Positions 25,777 to 34,381 are shown, numbered from the stretch's first letter. The stretch: DNA of 64,000 nucleotides from G963662655 sp963666875 (GCA_963666875.2 CAXXPU010000017.1:1-64000), one strand, 5' to 3'. Translations and numbers: made by a program. Notes: generated by a model from the letters alone, not told the origin.

Positions 25777-27428
25777 AATACACGATTCTGATTATTTTTA
25801 CGATATTGCTTCTCGGCGCTTGTTCTTTCATGCCGAAATCCGCGCCCGAAGAGCCGGACTCGATCGACGTCGTCGAGGTATATTATCAACCGGTGGAGGG
25901 TCTTACGGGCGACGCGCTGAAGGCCGGGCTGCACCACTTGATCCGTGATCACAAGTACTTCCCGTACTTCAGCGACGATATCGGCGCGGGGGAGATGATG
26001 AGGGATATCGATCGCGATCCTGACAACCCGCAGAACCTGATCCTGTTTTACACCGGTCGCTCGCAGAACATGCAATTCGCGGATCATGGAGATAACTTCG
26101 ACTATATGACCGAATACGGAATTCCGTACGATGACTCCTGGAACCGCGAACACATCTGGGCGAAGAGCCACGGTTTTCCGGCCCAAAGCGATACCGCACA
26201 TTGCGATATCCACCACCTGCGCCCTGTCGATCGCTCCACCAACAGCGCGAAGGGAGCCAAAGACTTCGACTGGGGAGGCTATCCGCACGAAGAGGCGCAG
26301 GGATCCTTCACCGATTTCGATTCGTGGGAGCCGCGGGACGGGATCAAGGGTGACGTCGCGCGCATGATCTTCTACATGGCGGTGCGCTACGAGAACAAAC
26401 CCGATCTGGAAATCCTCGAAGAAACCGGAACGTCCGGTCCGTACTACGGTCGGCTCTCGTCGCTGCTCGAGTGGAATAAGCTCGATCCGGTTGACGACCG
26501 CGAACGCGCGCGCAACAACGCAATTTTCGAGAAGTACCAGGGCAACCGCAATCCCTTTATCGACCACCCGGAATATGCAACGGCGATCTGGGGCGAGCCA
26601 TCCTCCGAACCGCGTATCATGCCGGCCGCACCCTATCTTCGCTTCGGCGACATGGCGATTGACGGCTCCTATAACGACGTGCTCTATGTGATCAGCGGAA
26701 GGAATCTGGATCGTGAACTGATCGTCGAAACACCATCCGGTTTCCTGCTGTCTCCAGCGCCGGATCAACTTTTCGAATCGCGCATCACGATGTATCCGGT
26801 TGACGGCGCGCTCAATCGTCCGCTCTACCTTCGCTTCATGCCGAATGAAAAGCGCGTTTACGAGGATTCGCTGAAGATAATGAAGGGGGATGATGTGCTG
26901 GCGATCCTGCCTATTTTCGGTCGCGGTATCGATCCGGCAACGGTCACCATCCTGGAGCAGGGATTCAATAATCGCGAGCACGACTGGAAGCGGGAAAGCA
27001 ATGCGAGCAGAAACGACTGGCACCTCTCCAGCTACGACGACCGCAGTTTCATGAAAATGAGCGGCTACGATGCGGACGAACCGAGTGACGACTGGCTCAT
27101 CTCGCCGCTTCTGAAGCTCGATAAATACCATGATATCGTACTCCAGTTTGAAACTGCGAAAAACCACTCCGACATCATTGACGGACTGGAAGTGATGATC
27201 AGTACCAGTTATATCCCGGGCGAGGATCCGGAATCGGTGCAGTGGTATCACCTTCCCGCGAAGATGTCACCAGGCAAATACGAGTGGGTGCATTCGGGTT
27301 ATCTCAATCTCGATCGCTATCGTGAGAAAAACGTCCACATCGCCTTCCGGTATCGCTGCACATCCACTAAAAAAGCCACTTCCTGGGAACTCGACGATGT
27401 GAAGATCACTGGAATCCCGGTGCAATGA
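25773..27428 (+). CDS. Endonuclease I family lipoprotein
   Basis: 551 residues. Lipoprotein signal with lipobox LLGAC, so probably anchored on the outer or inner membrane facing outside the cytoplasm. The nuclease core is EndA/NucM-like: WNREHIWAKSHGF, DIHHLRPVD, NSAKGAKDF and EPRDGIKGDVARMIFYM, carrying the beta-beta-metal His and Asn. A C-terminal half of beta-rich segments (from about 290) ends in a jellyroll-like region (SNASRNDWHLSSYDDRSF, ISPLLKLDKY). Likely digests extracellular DNA for nutrients. Starts by ATGA overlap within the operon. Confidence 0.9.
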   Translation: MKYTILIIFTILLLGACSFMPKSAPEEPDSIDVVEVYYQPVEGLTGDALKAGLHHLIRDHKYFPYFSDDIGAGEMMRDIDRDPDNPQNLILFYTGRSQNMQFADHGDNFDYMTEYGIPYDDSWNREHIWAKSHGFPAQSDTAHCDIHHLRPVDRSTNSAKGAKDFDWGGYPHEEAQGSFTDFDSWEPRDGIKGDVARMIFYMAVRYENKPDLEILEETGTSGPYYGRLSSLLEWNKLDPVDDRERARNNAIFEKYQGNRNPFIDHPEYATAIWGEPSSEPRIMPAAPYLRFGDMAIDGSYNDVLYVISGRNLDRELIVETPSGFLLSPAPDQLFESRITMYPVDGALNRPLYLRFMPNEKRVYEDSLKIMKGDDVLAILPIFGRGIDPATVTILEQGFNNREHDWKRESNASRNDWHLSSYDDRSFMKMSGYDADEPSDDWLISPLLKLDKYHDIVLQFETAKNHSDIIDGLEVMISTSYIPGEDPESVQWYHLPAKMSPGKYEWVHSGYLNLDRYREKNVHIAFRYRCTSTKKATSWELDDVKITGIPVQ

Positions 27429-28156
27429 TCGAAATACGGAACCTTTCCATCGGTTTTCAGGATATTCCGGTGCTGAAAGGGCTTTCCTTCGATATCCGCG
27501 AGAATGAGACGACCGTGATCGTCGGCGCCAGCGGAAGCGGCAAAACCGTGTTGATGAAGACGATCGAAGGTCTCTATCAGCCGTGGAGCGGAGAAATCCT
27601 GATCGACGGTGAAAACTTCTTCGTGCTGGATCGCAAGGGTCGAAAGAACCTGAGGCAGAAACTCTCCATGCTTTTTCAGGGCGCGGCGCTTCTCGATTCG
27701 ATGAACGTCTATCAGAATATCGCGCTGCCGTTGATCGAGCACAGCGACCTCTCGGAAGAGGAGATCGAACGACTGGTGCATGAGAAGCTCGATCTGGTGG
27801 GATTGCAAGATGTCGATTCGAGGCTGCCTTCCGAGCTGAGCGGCGGGATGAAGAAACGGGTCGGACTGGCGCGCGCTATCATCCGCGAACCGAAATATAT
27901 CATTTACGACGAGCCAACCACAGGGCTCGATCCCATTATCGCCACCGAGATCGTTTCGCTGATCCGTAAGCTCGAACAGACTCTGAAGATCACCTCGATC
28001 GTGATCACGCACGACCTTTACTGCATCGATCGGATCGCCGAACGGGTGATCATGCTGCACGATGGGCATGTGGCGTTCGACGGCACGTACGAGCAGTTCA
28101 AGTCTTCCGATACGCCGGAGGTGGTTCGGTTCCGTACCATTCAGGAAAACCGCTGA
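27425..28156 (+). CDS. ABC transporter ATP-binding protein, MlaF-like
   Basis: 243 residues: Walker A GASGSGKT, signature LSGGMKKRVGLARA, Walker B YIIYDEPTTGLD, H-loop VITHD. The sequence style (LSGGMKKR, MLFQGAALLDS) is that of the Mla/Mkl lipid-transport ATPases. No MlaE-type permease or MCE protein is next to it, so its partner must be coded elsewhere. It overlaps the nuclease stop by 4 bases and the sirtuin start by 1 base. Confidence 0.88.
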   Translation: MIEIRNLSIGFQDIPVLKGLSFDIRENETTVIVGASGSGKTVLMKTIEGLYQPWSGEILIDGENFFVLDRKGRKNLRQKLSMLFQGAALLDSMNVYQNIALPLIEHSDLSEEEIERLVHEKLDLVGLQDVDSRLPSELSGGMKKRVGLARAIIREPKYIIYDEPTTGLDPIIATEIVSLIRKLEQTLKITSIVITHDLYCIDRIAERVIMLHDGHVAFDGTYEQFKSSDTPEVVRFRTIQENR

Positions 28157-28878
28157 TGAAAACCGCGCTCCGATTCCGTCCAGGCGACTGCGTTACAGTG
28201 CTGACCGGTTCCGGAATCAGCGCCGAATCGGGGATCATGACATTCCGCGACAAAGGTGGTCTTTGGGAGCAGCACCGGTTCGAGGATGTCGCTACTCCAA
28301 AAGCCTTTCGCAAGGATCCCGCGATGGTCTGGCGATTTTACAAATATCGCTTCGACAACGCTGTCCAAAGCGACCCCAATCCCGCGCATCATGCCTTGAA
28401 GAAGCTCGAGGATTACCTCGGCGACGGATTCCATCTAATCACACAGAATGTCGATGGATTGCATCAGAAGGCGGGTAACAAAAACGTGTTGGAGATACAC
28501 GGCTCGCTGCATCGGGCTTTCTGCAGTCGCTGCCGGAATCCGCAGCCGACCGCCGAACTCGACTTCTCCGATCCGGTGCCGAAGTACGATCGCTGCGGCG
28601 GCTCGATGCGACCCGATATCGTGTGGTTCGGCGAGATGCCGTACCGAATGGGTGAGATTCAGGACATTCTCTCGTCGAGTGATGCTCTGCTTGTGATCGG
28701 CACCAGTGGCGTGGTCTATCCGGCGGCGCAATTCCTGATCATCGCGAAGCAGTACGGCGCGCGAACGATCGGCGTCAATCTCGAACGACCGCAGAACGCG
28801 ATGTTCATCGACGAATTCCATCAGGGTATGGCGGGAGAGATTCTTCCCGGACTGGTGGATGAGTGGATTGGAGAGTAG
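28156..28878 (+). CDS. cobB: Sirtuin-type NAD-dependent protein deacylase
   Basis: 240 residues. TGSGISAESGIMTFR, TQNVDGLH, catalytic His115 in LEIHGSLH and DIVWFGEMP place it in the class III (SIRT5/CobB) sirtuins; Y62 and R65 (YKYR) match the pair that prefers succinyl/malonyl-lysine. The zinc site is odd: C123 and C126 form CxxC, but the second half reads Y144-DR-C147, so Tyr (codon TAC) replaces the third cysteine. Either zinc binding is altered or it is a sequencing change from TGC. Last gene of the operon that begins at 23999. Confidence 0.9.
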   Translation: MKTALRFRPGDCVTVLTGSGISAESGIMTFRDKGGLWEQHRFEDVATPKAFRKDPAMVWRFYKYRFDNAVQSDPNPAHHALKKLEDYLGDGFHLITQNVDGLHQKAGNKNVLEIHGSLHRAFCSRCRNPQPTAELDFSDPVPKYDRCGGSMRPDIVWFGEMPYRMGEIQDILSSSDALLVIGTSGVVYPAAQFLIIAKQYGARTIGVNLERPQNAMFIDEFHQGMAGEILPGLVDEWIGE

Positions 28879-28894
28879 AGAAACCCCATCCCGG

Positions 28895-29115
28895 CCTTCC
28901 CCTTTGGCAAAGGGGAAGGAGTGGAGAGGTGGTCGTTTGTATCTGGCAGCCAACCGCATCTTCGTCCGTCCCGCATATATCGACGTGTAACACCACGCCT
29001 TCGTCGTGAATGAACACGCCGAAAGATGCGGGACAAACAAATCTGCTGGCTGGCGATGCGAAAAACCCACGGCTTACGCCATGGGCTAAAATCTGTCATT
29101 CTTTCGGAATTCCGG
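28895..29115. repeat. Composite intergenic repeat, copy 1 (family D)
   Basis: About 220 bp between two convergent genes. It begins with a perfect hairpin CCTTCCCCTTT-GGC-AAAGGGGAAGG (28895-28919). Then come the words GCATCTTCGTCCG, AACACCACGCC and AAATCTGCTGG, then the palindrome CCCACGGCTTACGCCATGGG (29066-29085), CTAAAATCTGTC and a last short palindrome. The same order of words occurs at 34044-34285, and the last two palindromes occur inverted at 54550-54638. The first hairpin may also act as a terminator. Confidence 0.7.
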
Positions 29116-29132
29116 GTTTCTGACAACCGATA

Positions 29133-29468
29133 TCAGAACTTCTTCAGATCATCCTTTTCGAATGCTTCGAGGGCTTTTTCGACGGTAACATCGTCTTTGC
29201 AGAGATAGACTTCGATGCCGGCAGTCTGGAGTCCGCGCGCCGCGTTTCCTCCGGGACCGTTTCCGGTGACGAGGACGTTGACACCGTTGTCGGATAACGT
29301 TTGGACTGCGAGCGGACCTGCTCCGTGTGCGGCTTCGACGGCTTGATTGGATATCGCCGTCCATTCATTTGTGTCCTGATCTTTGATCATGAAGAATTTC
29401 GCCCTTCCGAATCGGGCGTCGATCTTCGATTGGGAGTTGCCTTCAAGGGCTGTGATTGCGATTTTCAT
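29133..29468 (-). CDS. NifX/NifB-C-terminal-like cluster-binding protein
   Basis: 111 residues of the dinitrogenase iron-molybdenum cofactor family (MKIAITALEGN, DARFGRAKFFMI, VNVLVTGNGPGGNA). Stand-alone members bind iron-sulfur or Fe-Mo-type clusters as carriers. No nitrogenase genes are in the window, and this type occurs in many non-diazotrophs together with MinD-like ATPases, as here. It ends the DUF134 - DUF5320 - MinD - MinD - NifX operon on the minus strand; the ATG lies 8 nt after the previous stop. Confidence 0.9.
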   Translation of the reverse strand: MKIAITALEGNSQSKIDARFGRAKFFMIKDQDTNEWTAISNQAVEAAHGAGPLAVQTLSDNGVNVLVTGNGPGGNAARGLQTAGIEVYLCKDDVTVEKALEAFEKDDLKKF

Positions 29469-29476
29469 GTTCGCTC

Positions 29477-30343
29477 CTATATTTTCATTTCGTGCTTGAT
29501 TTGTTCGATGATTTCGTGGTATGTACCCGGGTCGTATTCGTTGATCGTCCTGCCGTGTCTGACCGCTTCCAGAACGTTCTCGTCGTACGCGATCCTCGCC
29601 AGCAGCGGAATCTGCATCTCAACGAGATAGGTTTCGATTTCGCTGGTCAAACCGGGATTGAGATCGTGCTTGTTGATCACGCAGCCGGCCGGGATGCGAA
29701 ACTTGTGTACCAGTTCGTAAACCCGCTTGAGATCGTGAAAGGCGGATTGCGTGGACTCGGTGACCAGCAGCACGTAGTCGGCGCCGCTGAGCGACGAGAT
29801 CACCGGGCATCCGATGCCGGGTGAACCATCCACCAGTACGTAGGGCTTATACTGCTCTTCCGCCAGTTTCCGCGCGATCTTCTTGGTGTGAGCGACCAGC
29901 TTCCCCGAGTTTTCACCACCGGGCAGCAATCGTGCGTGAACCATGGTGGTTCCGATTCGGATGGCCGATTGGTAACTCTTGCCGGTGTAGCGCGGTATCA
30001 TGGAAATTGCGCTTTCAGGACACACCCGACTGCACAAACCGCATCCTTCGCAGGCAAACGGATCGATCCGAACGCTATCGGCATCCATTGTAATCGCGTG
30101 GAAACGGCATTTCTCGACGCACAATCCACACTGAACGCAGCGCTCGGGATCGACTTCCGGTTCCTCGCCGCTGTAGAAATCCTCTTCGGTTTGTGACTGC
30201 GGCTGGAAGATCAGGTGCATGTCCGCGGCATCGACATCGCAGTCGGCAAGAACACAATCTCTGCCCAGCGAATACGCCAGCGCGCTGGTGACGACGGTCT
30301 TTCCCGTACCACCCTTGCCCGATATCACGACGATTTCTTTCAT
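29477..30343 (-). CDS. MinD-family ATPase with 4Fe-4S ferredoxin insert (second of two)
   Basis: 288 residues; start ATG 30343 behind AGGAGGG and overlapping the preceding stop (ATGA). Deviant Walker A SGKGGTGKT at the N-terminus, then an inserted double ferredoxin domain (CVQCGLCVEKCRFHA; CEGCGLCSRVCPESA) and the second half of the ATPase (VLVDGSPGIGCPV). These Mrp/MinD relatives with ferredoxin inserts are thought to load or transfer metal clusters; the exact substrate is unknown. Paired with the similar gene upstream, from which it differs enough not to be a recent copy. Confidence 0.92.
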   Translation of the reverse strand: MKEIVVISGKGGTGKTVVTSALAYSLGRDCVLADCDVDAADMHLIFQPQSQTEEDFYSGEEPEVDPERCVQCGLCVEKCRFHAITMDADSVRIDPFACEGCGLCSRVCPESAISMIPRYTGKSYQSAIRIGTTMVHARLLPGGENSGKLVAHTKKIARKLAEEQYKPYVLVDGSPGIGCPVISSLSGADYVLLVTESTQSAFHDLKRVYELVHKFRIPAGCVINKHDLNPGLTSEIETYLVEMQIPLLARIAYDENVLEAVRHGRTINEYDPGTYHEIIEQIKHEMKI

Positions 30344-31194
30344 AACACCCTCCTGCTCTTGAGATTGTTCTTCAGGATGGTTATCTGTCGGTAGAAATCG
30401 GGATTCTTGTCGTAGAGGGTCAGTCCGCGCGAATACAGCTCCGCGATTGTGCGCTGATGCGGGATTCTCGCCAGGATATCGATGGATTCGTCTTCGCAAT
30501 ACTTGACCACGTCGTTGTGCTTGCCATCGTCCTTGTTGATCACCACGCCGAACGGGCGATCCAGCAGTCGCACGGTCTCCACTGCGAGCGTGAGGTCGTG
30601 CAGCCCGAAAGGCGTTGGTTCGGTGACCAGCACCACGAAGTCGCTGTAGCGCATGGTTTCGACCACCGGACAGGATGTGCCGGGCGGCGCGTCGATAATA
30701 ATCAGACGGTCGGCGTGATGCCTGTCGATGTAGTCCGACGCCTGACGGATCAATGGAACCGCCATCTCCTTGCCGATCTTGAGCCTGGCTTCGAGGAAGC
30801 GCAGACCGCCCTCGTCGTATTCCGACAGCATTCCGAGTTCTTCCGGCACCATCTTCAGCGCGCCCTGCGGACAGAACTCGATACAGGCGTAGCAACTGTG
30901 ACACAGCTGCGGGAAAACCATGGTATGCTTGCCGAGTTGCGTAATTGCATGGAAATTGCACACCTCGCGGCATTTCCCGCAGCCGTTGCACAAGGTTTCA
31001 TCGACTTGTGGGATGTCGGTATTACACTGGATTTGTTTGAGCAGATCACCCTGAATGAACAGGTGTGAGTCCGGCTCTTCCACGTCGAAATCGGTCAGAA
31101 GGACATCGTGGTCTCTACTCAGATACAGCGCGAAATTGACGGAGAGGGTCGTTTTGCCGGTACCGCCCTTTCCGCTGGCAAATGCGATCTTCAC
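30340..31194 (-). CDS. MinD-family ATPase with 4Fe-4S ferredoxin insert (first of two)
   Basis: 284 residues. Walker A SGKGGTGKTTL, ferredoxin insert CNGCGKCREVCNFHA and CHSCYACIEFCPQGA, then IIIDAPPGTSCPV. Same architecture as the next gene and overlapping it by 4 bases; the two may form a heterodimer, as ParA/MinD ATPases act as dimers (inference). Starts 3 nt after the DUF5320 stop, so it belongs to the same transcript. Confidence 0.92.
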   Translation of the reverse strand: MKIAFASGKGGTGKTTLSVNFALYLSRDHDVLLTDFDVEEPDSHLFIQGDLLKQIQCNTDIPQVDETLCNGCGKCREVCNFHAITQLGKHTMVFPQLCHSCYACIEFCPQGALKMVPEELGMLSEYDEGGLRFLEARLKIGKEMAVPLIRQASDYIDRHHADRLIIIDAPPGTSCPVVETMRYSDFVVLVTEPTPFGLHDLTLAVETVRLLDRPFGVVINKDDGKHNDVVKYCEDESIDILARIPHQRTIAELYSRGLTLYDKNPDFYRQITILKNNLKSRRVL

Positions 31195-31197
31195 TGG

Positions 31198-31455
31198 CTA
31201 CGACTCGTCCAGATCGTTGCGTCTTTTCCGATAATACTCGAGTTGGCGGGTTAGACCGCCGATTATCGATTCGAGAAAATTCTTCTCGTCCGTGGCTTCC
31301 TGTTCCCAGTAGCCGTATCCGCGATTTCCGCGTCCCATTCCGCCGCGACGAAATCCTCTTCCCGCAAAACCGCGTTGTCCGCCGCCGCACGGGCCGTTTC
31401 CGCGTCCTGTCATCGGGCCCTCGCCAAAGGGTCCTGTTCCGTTTCTTCCTGGCAT
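31198..31455 (-). CDS. DUF5320 family small protein
   Basis: 85 residues. I start at the ATG at 31455 because CAGGAGG precedes it; a longer frame from 31554 would run into the DUF134 gene. The N-terminus MPGRNGTGPFGEGPMTGRG and the glycine/arginine-rich middle are the DUF5320 hallmark, followed by a short coiled coil (FLESIIGGLTRQLEYYRKRR). Function unknown; it is regularly found beside MinD-like ATPases and NifX-like proteins. Confidence 0.88.
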   Translation of the reverse strand: MPGRNGTGPFGEGPMTGRGNGPCGGGQRGFAGRGFRRGGMGRGNRGYGYWEQEATDEKNFLESIIGGLTRQLEYYRKRRNDLDES

Positions 31456-31460
31456 ATATC

Positions 31461-31913
31461 TTACCTCCTGTTTCTGCCGCGTCCCCGGCAACACCTTCCG
31501 TGCCCCAGTTCGCTGGCAAAGTCTCTGCGCGTGATTGCGCCACATTCGGGACATCGCCCGAAGTCTTCCTCGATGGTTACGCTAAAGATATGACCGCAGT
31601 TGCCGCATTTGAAGAGATTGTCGCGGAAGTGGATTTCGCCGCCGTCGATGTAGAGCGCTTTCCCGTCGATCAGGAATTGCGCGATCTTCTCGTGGGCTCT
31701 GTCCAGCAGTCGCGTGAATGTGGAGCGCGATATCTCCATCTCTTCCGACGCCTGCGCGTGATCCATCTTCTCGTAGTCCGCCAGCCGGATCGCCTCAAGC
31801 TCGTCCAGCGTCATCGCGAGCGATTCCAGTTCGCTGGCACGGACGCCCGTCGGCTTGAACCTCAGATACTGCGGCGGCTCCTTCACGATGCGGCATTTTT
31901 TCGGTCTCGGCAT
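31461..31913 (-). CDS. DUF134 family DNA-binding regulator
   Basis: 150 residues from ATG 31913 (AAAGGA 6 nt before it; an ATG at 31940 lies on the -10 box and is rejected). The N-terminal part is the DUF134 helix-turn-helix (MTLDELEAIRLADYE, MEISRSTFTRLLDRAHEKIA), related to sigma region 4-like HTHs. The C-terminal part adds a zinc ribbon: CGNCGHIFSV and CPECGAI. It opens the operon and sits directly behind a promoter with a perfect palindrome, so it probably controls its own operon, perhaps sensing metal or redox state through the zinc ribbon (inference). Confidence 0.9.
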   Translation of the reverse strand: MPRPKKCRIVKEPPQYLRFKPTGVRASELESLAMTLDELEAIRLADYEKMDHAQASEEMEISRSTFTRLLDRAHEKIAQFLIDGKALYIDGGEIHFRDNLFKCGNCGHIFSVTIEEDFGRCPECGAITRRDFASELGHGRCCRGRGRNRR

Positions 31914-31939
31914 AACACATCCTTTCTGTTTCGGAGACA

Positions 31940-31968
31940 AGATAATGCACCATAGTGCAAAATGTCAA
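31940..31968 (-). promoter_or_regulatory. Promoter of the DUF134 operon with operator in the spacer
   Basis: On the minus strand TTGACA (31968-31963), exactly 17 bp, then TTATCT (31945-31940). The spacer contains the palindrome TGCAC-CATA-GTGCA (31946-31959). A dimeric repressor bound there would block polymerase; DUF134 itself is the obvious candidate. Confidence 0.8.
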
Positions 31969-31996
31969 GTGGTTTTCGTATTTCTTTTATGCAAAA

Positions 31997-33841
31997 CTAT
32001 TCGCCCTTTCTCGTCGAATCGGGCAGGTAGAAGTCGCCCAGTCCGAAGATGGAGCCGTCGGGATTCTTCTCGGGCTGCCAGGTGCGGACGTAGATGCGGG
32101 GCGCTTTGATGTCGGTGAGATCGAACATCAGGAAGAGGTAGCCCTCGTCGGCGTAGCGCTGGCTGTAATAGTACTGGTGAATCTGGATACCGAACACCTT
32201 CGATGACGGGTCGTTGGAGCGCATGACGTTGTTGTCCTCGAAATGAATGTTCACGAACTCGTTAGCGTCGAAGAGCTTGCGTAGCCGCTCGATATACTGC
32301 TTCTTGGACAGCGGAACCGGTTCCCAGTCGCGGTTCAGGCTCTGGTAGCGATAATCTTTGTCGATTTCGTCGTGCTTCAGCATGCGACCAACGATGATGA
32401 GCGCGTTGTCGTCGAAGACCTTTTCGATGTAGTCCATGTTCTTCGTGCAGTAGGCGGTCTTGTAGTCCTCGATGAAGTCGAGGATGTGCTGTTTCTCTTC
32501 CGGCGTGGCATTCAGCTTGCCGACGATATCGCCGATTGCCATCTCTGAGAGCCCGAAGGTGATGCGATCCACGCGATTCTGTCCTTCGAAGGTGAAGACC
32601 ATCTCCTCGGAAAAAGTTCTGCCGCTTTGGGGGAAGTTGAACTGCAACGGAAGACCGCGCACGTAGGTGATGCCGTTGATGGCGCGCACGTTCAGGATGG
32701 GATCCTGCGTAAGCATGTATGCCTTGCCATAGCGGACGATGCGCTGATAGTCGTCCCAGCCGTTATCGGTGAAGAGCTGCCTGATATTGCTGTCGTCGCG
32801 GGATTCGATGGCGCGGCAGATGCGGTTGACCAGTGTCTCGTACTGCACGAAATCGACACACTCGAGCGAGGGTTCGATCTTCACCTGCGGTCTGAAACTT
32901 GTTTCGACGTTATCCCGGCTTCGACTCAGTTCGAACCGCGATTCGCTGAATACGGGCAGCGATATGTATTCTTCTTGCAGCACCCGCTCGAGATCATTGT
33001 CGAACGATGCGCGACTCGGGTCGTTGAACAGCACCCGGATCGTGATGGGATCGGGGATGCGCTCCGGTCTGCCGTGGAATTCGAGCGAGCCGCGGCCGGA
33101 TTTGAAGCCGTCGGGGATCGACCAGTCGTTGCCGAGATAGTATTTGATGCAGAGGTTCTGCACCGGCTTGCCGTCGAACATCGCGCCGACCGTCACCAGG
33201 GTGAGGTCGTCCGAATCGATATAGCGTGTCTGTTCGATGCTGAGATCGAGCAGACTGAAGATGCGGCTGATACGGTCGGGCAGCGAACTGATCAGCAGTT
33301 CGCCGTTGGCGTTGATGGTGTCCCAGTCGGGATGGGTACGCAGAAGAACCAGCGACCAGTAGTAGTTCAGCAGGGCGTCCTGAATGCGCAGTTCTTCTTC
33401 CGCCTCGAAGCCGCACTGGGCGTATTCCTGAATCATTCTCTTCCGGTCATCGAAGATTTTGTTGTAGTCCGTCTTTCGGATGAACCGATAGACAACGTAA
33501 TCGTCCTCGCAGTTGAAGATATTTCTCTCCGCGGCGTCGAGTCGTGCGTTCGAGTAGGTGTTAACCGCGACGGTCGAATACTCTTCCACGCAGCCGTTGT
33601 CTTCGACGGTCAGCTCTTCAAACGACGCTTTCACCTGAACCGATATCTGTGACAGCAGGTCCTTGATCGCCTTCTGATCGGCCTTCGATTCGTTCGGACT
33701 GGTGCCTTTTCCGACAATCCAGTCGCTGTTGTTGCGCATCGCTTCCAGTTCCTGCTGCGTGTAACCGAACAGGCTTCCACCAATCAGCAGAACGACCATG
33801 ATGAAAAACATTGCTTTGGTTTGGATATTTTGTTTGATCAT
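31997..33841 (-). CDS. Large exported protein of unknown function
   Basis: 614 residues from ATG 33841 (AAAGGTG before it; a longer frame from 33901 lacks a site). Signal peptide or membrane anchor at about 10-27 (AMFFIMVVLLIGGSLFG). The segment NNSDWIVGKGTSPNESKADQKAIKDLLSQISVQ and the following lines resemble the LPP20-type fold of outer-membrane-associated proteins. Residues about 210-330 look like a beta domain. A stretch from about 440 (EEKQHILDFIEDYKTAYCTKNMDYIEKVFDD) resembles an NTF2-like domain repeated once. No enzyme motif recognised. Single gene, no tight neighbour. Confidence 0.8.
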   Translation of the reverse strand: MIKQNIQTKAMFFIMVVLLIGGSLFGYTQQELEAMRNNSDWIVGKGTSPNESKADQKAIKDLLSQISVQVKASFEELTVEDNGCVEEYSTVAVNTYSNARLDAAERNIFNCEDDYVVYRFIRKTDYNKIFDDRKRMIQEYAQCGFEAEEELRIQDALLNYYWSLVLLRTHPDWDTINANGELLISSLPDRISRIFSLLDLSIEQTRYIDSDDLTLVTVGAMFDGKPVQNLCIKYYLGNDWSIPDGFKSGRGSLEFHGRPERIPDPITIRVLFNDPSRASFDNDLERVLQEEYISLPVFSESRFELSRSRDNVETSFRPQVKIEPSLECVDFVQYETLVNRICRAIESRDDSNIRQLFTDNGWDDYQRIVRYGKAYMLTQDPILNVRAINGITYVRGLPLQFNFPQSGRTFSEEMVFTFEGQNRVDRITFGLSEMAIGDIVGKLNATPEEKQHILDFIEDYKTAYCTKNMDYIEKVFDDNALIIVGRMLKHDEIDKDYRYQSLNRDWEPVPLSKKQYIERLRKLFDANEFVNIHFEDNNVMRSNDPSSKVFGIQIHQYYYSQRYADEGYLFLMFDLTDIKAPRIYVRTWQPEKNPDGSIFGLGDFYLPDSTRKGE

Positions 33842-33941
33842 GATAACACCTTTATCCCGAATCTTATCAGTCATTCTGAACAATCGTTCGATTCGTTGCA
33901 AGGAAAATATGTGGAGCCCCCATCACAGCCTTTAGAAGCCA

Positions 33942-33980
33942 ACTTCTGAATGTCCGAGCGAAGTGAGGTCTTCTGAATGT
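33942..33980. repeat. Family A palindromic repeat, second copy
   Basis: ACTTCTGAATGTCCGAGCG followed by AAGTGAGGTCTTCTGAATGT, matching the copy at 5899-5938 in both flanks with a diverged centre. It lies in the gene-free stretch 33842-34406, which holds only repeats and the terminator at its right end. Confidence 0.55.
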
Positions 33981-34043
33981 TGGTTTTTTATCCGAATCAC
34001 GATTTGCACGATTAACAGGATGAGAAAGAGACCCTCACCCCGG

Positions 34044-34285
34044 CCCTCTCCCGCAAGCGGGAAGAGGGAGTAGAGAGGTCGATGGTCATCCACCCGCATC
34101 TACGTCCGATCGCGCGGCCGGCGTGGATATACCGCGACTTCCTGACTACCGGGCACGAGAATTAAATCGCGGAACACCACGCCGGCGCGCGAAACGAACG
34201 AATCTGCTGGGCGGAGGTGCCGGGCTGGGTGCGTATAATCCACGACTTACGGCGCGGGTTGAAATCTGTCGTTCCTGCGGAACTC
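34044..34285. repeat. Composite intergenic repeat, copy 2 (family D)
   Basis: Same plan as 28895-29115: opening hairpin CCCTCTCCCGC...GCGGGAAGAGGG (34044-34068), GCATCTACGTCCG, AACACCACGCCGG, GAATCTGCTGGG, the palindrome CCACGACTTACGGCGCGGG (34240-34258) and TTGAAATCTGTCG with a final short palindrome. Copy 2 has extra bases in the middle. No coding sequence of its own that I trust. Confidence 0.7.
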
Positions 34286-34350
34286 GATGGAAAGCCGCCT
34301 GGAGGTCAGCGACAACATAGGAATATGGATGTTTCGATGATGCGATCGTG

Positions 34351-34381
34351 AAAAAGAAAACCCCGCGTGTTGAGCGCGGGG
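34351..34381 (-). terminator. Intrinsic terminator of the sigma/PDZ operon
   Basis: CCCCGCG (34361-34367) and CGCGGGG (34375-34381) form the stem; read on the minus strand it is followed by TTTTCTTTTT. It lies 26 bp after the stop of the PDZ gene. Confidence 0.88.

Noticed and set aside
34123..34320. 65-codon plus-strand frame in the repeat region
   Set aside because: It lies wholly inside the composite repeat copy 2, and copy 1 does not keep the frame.
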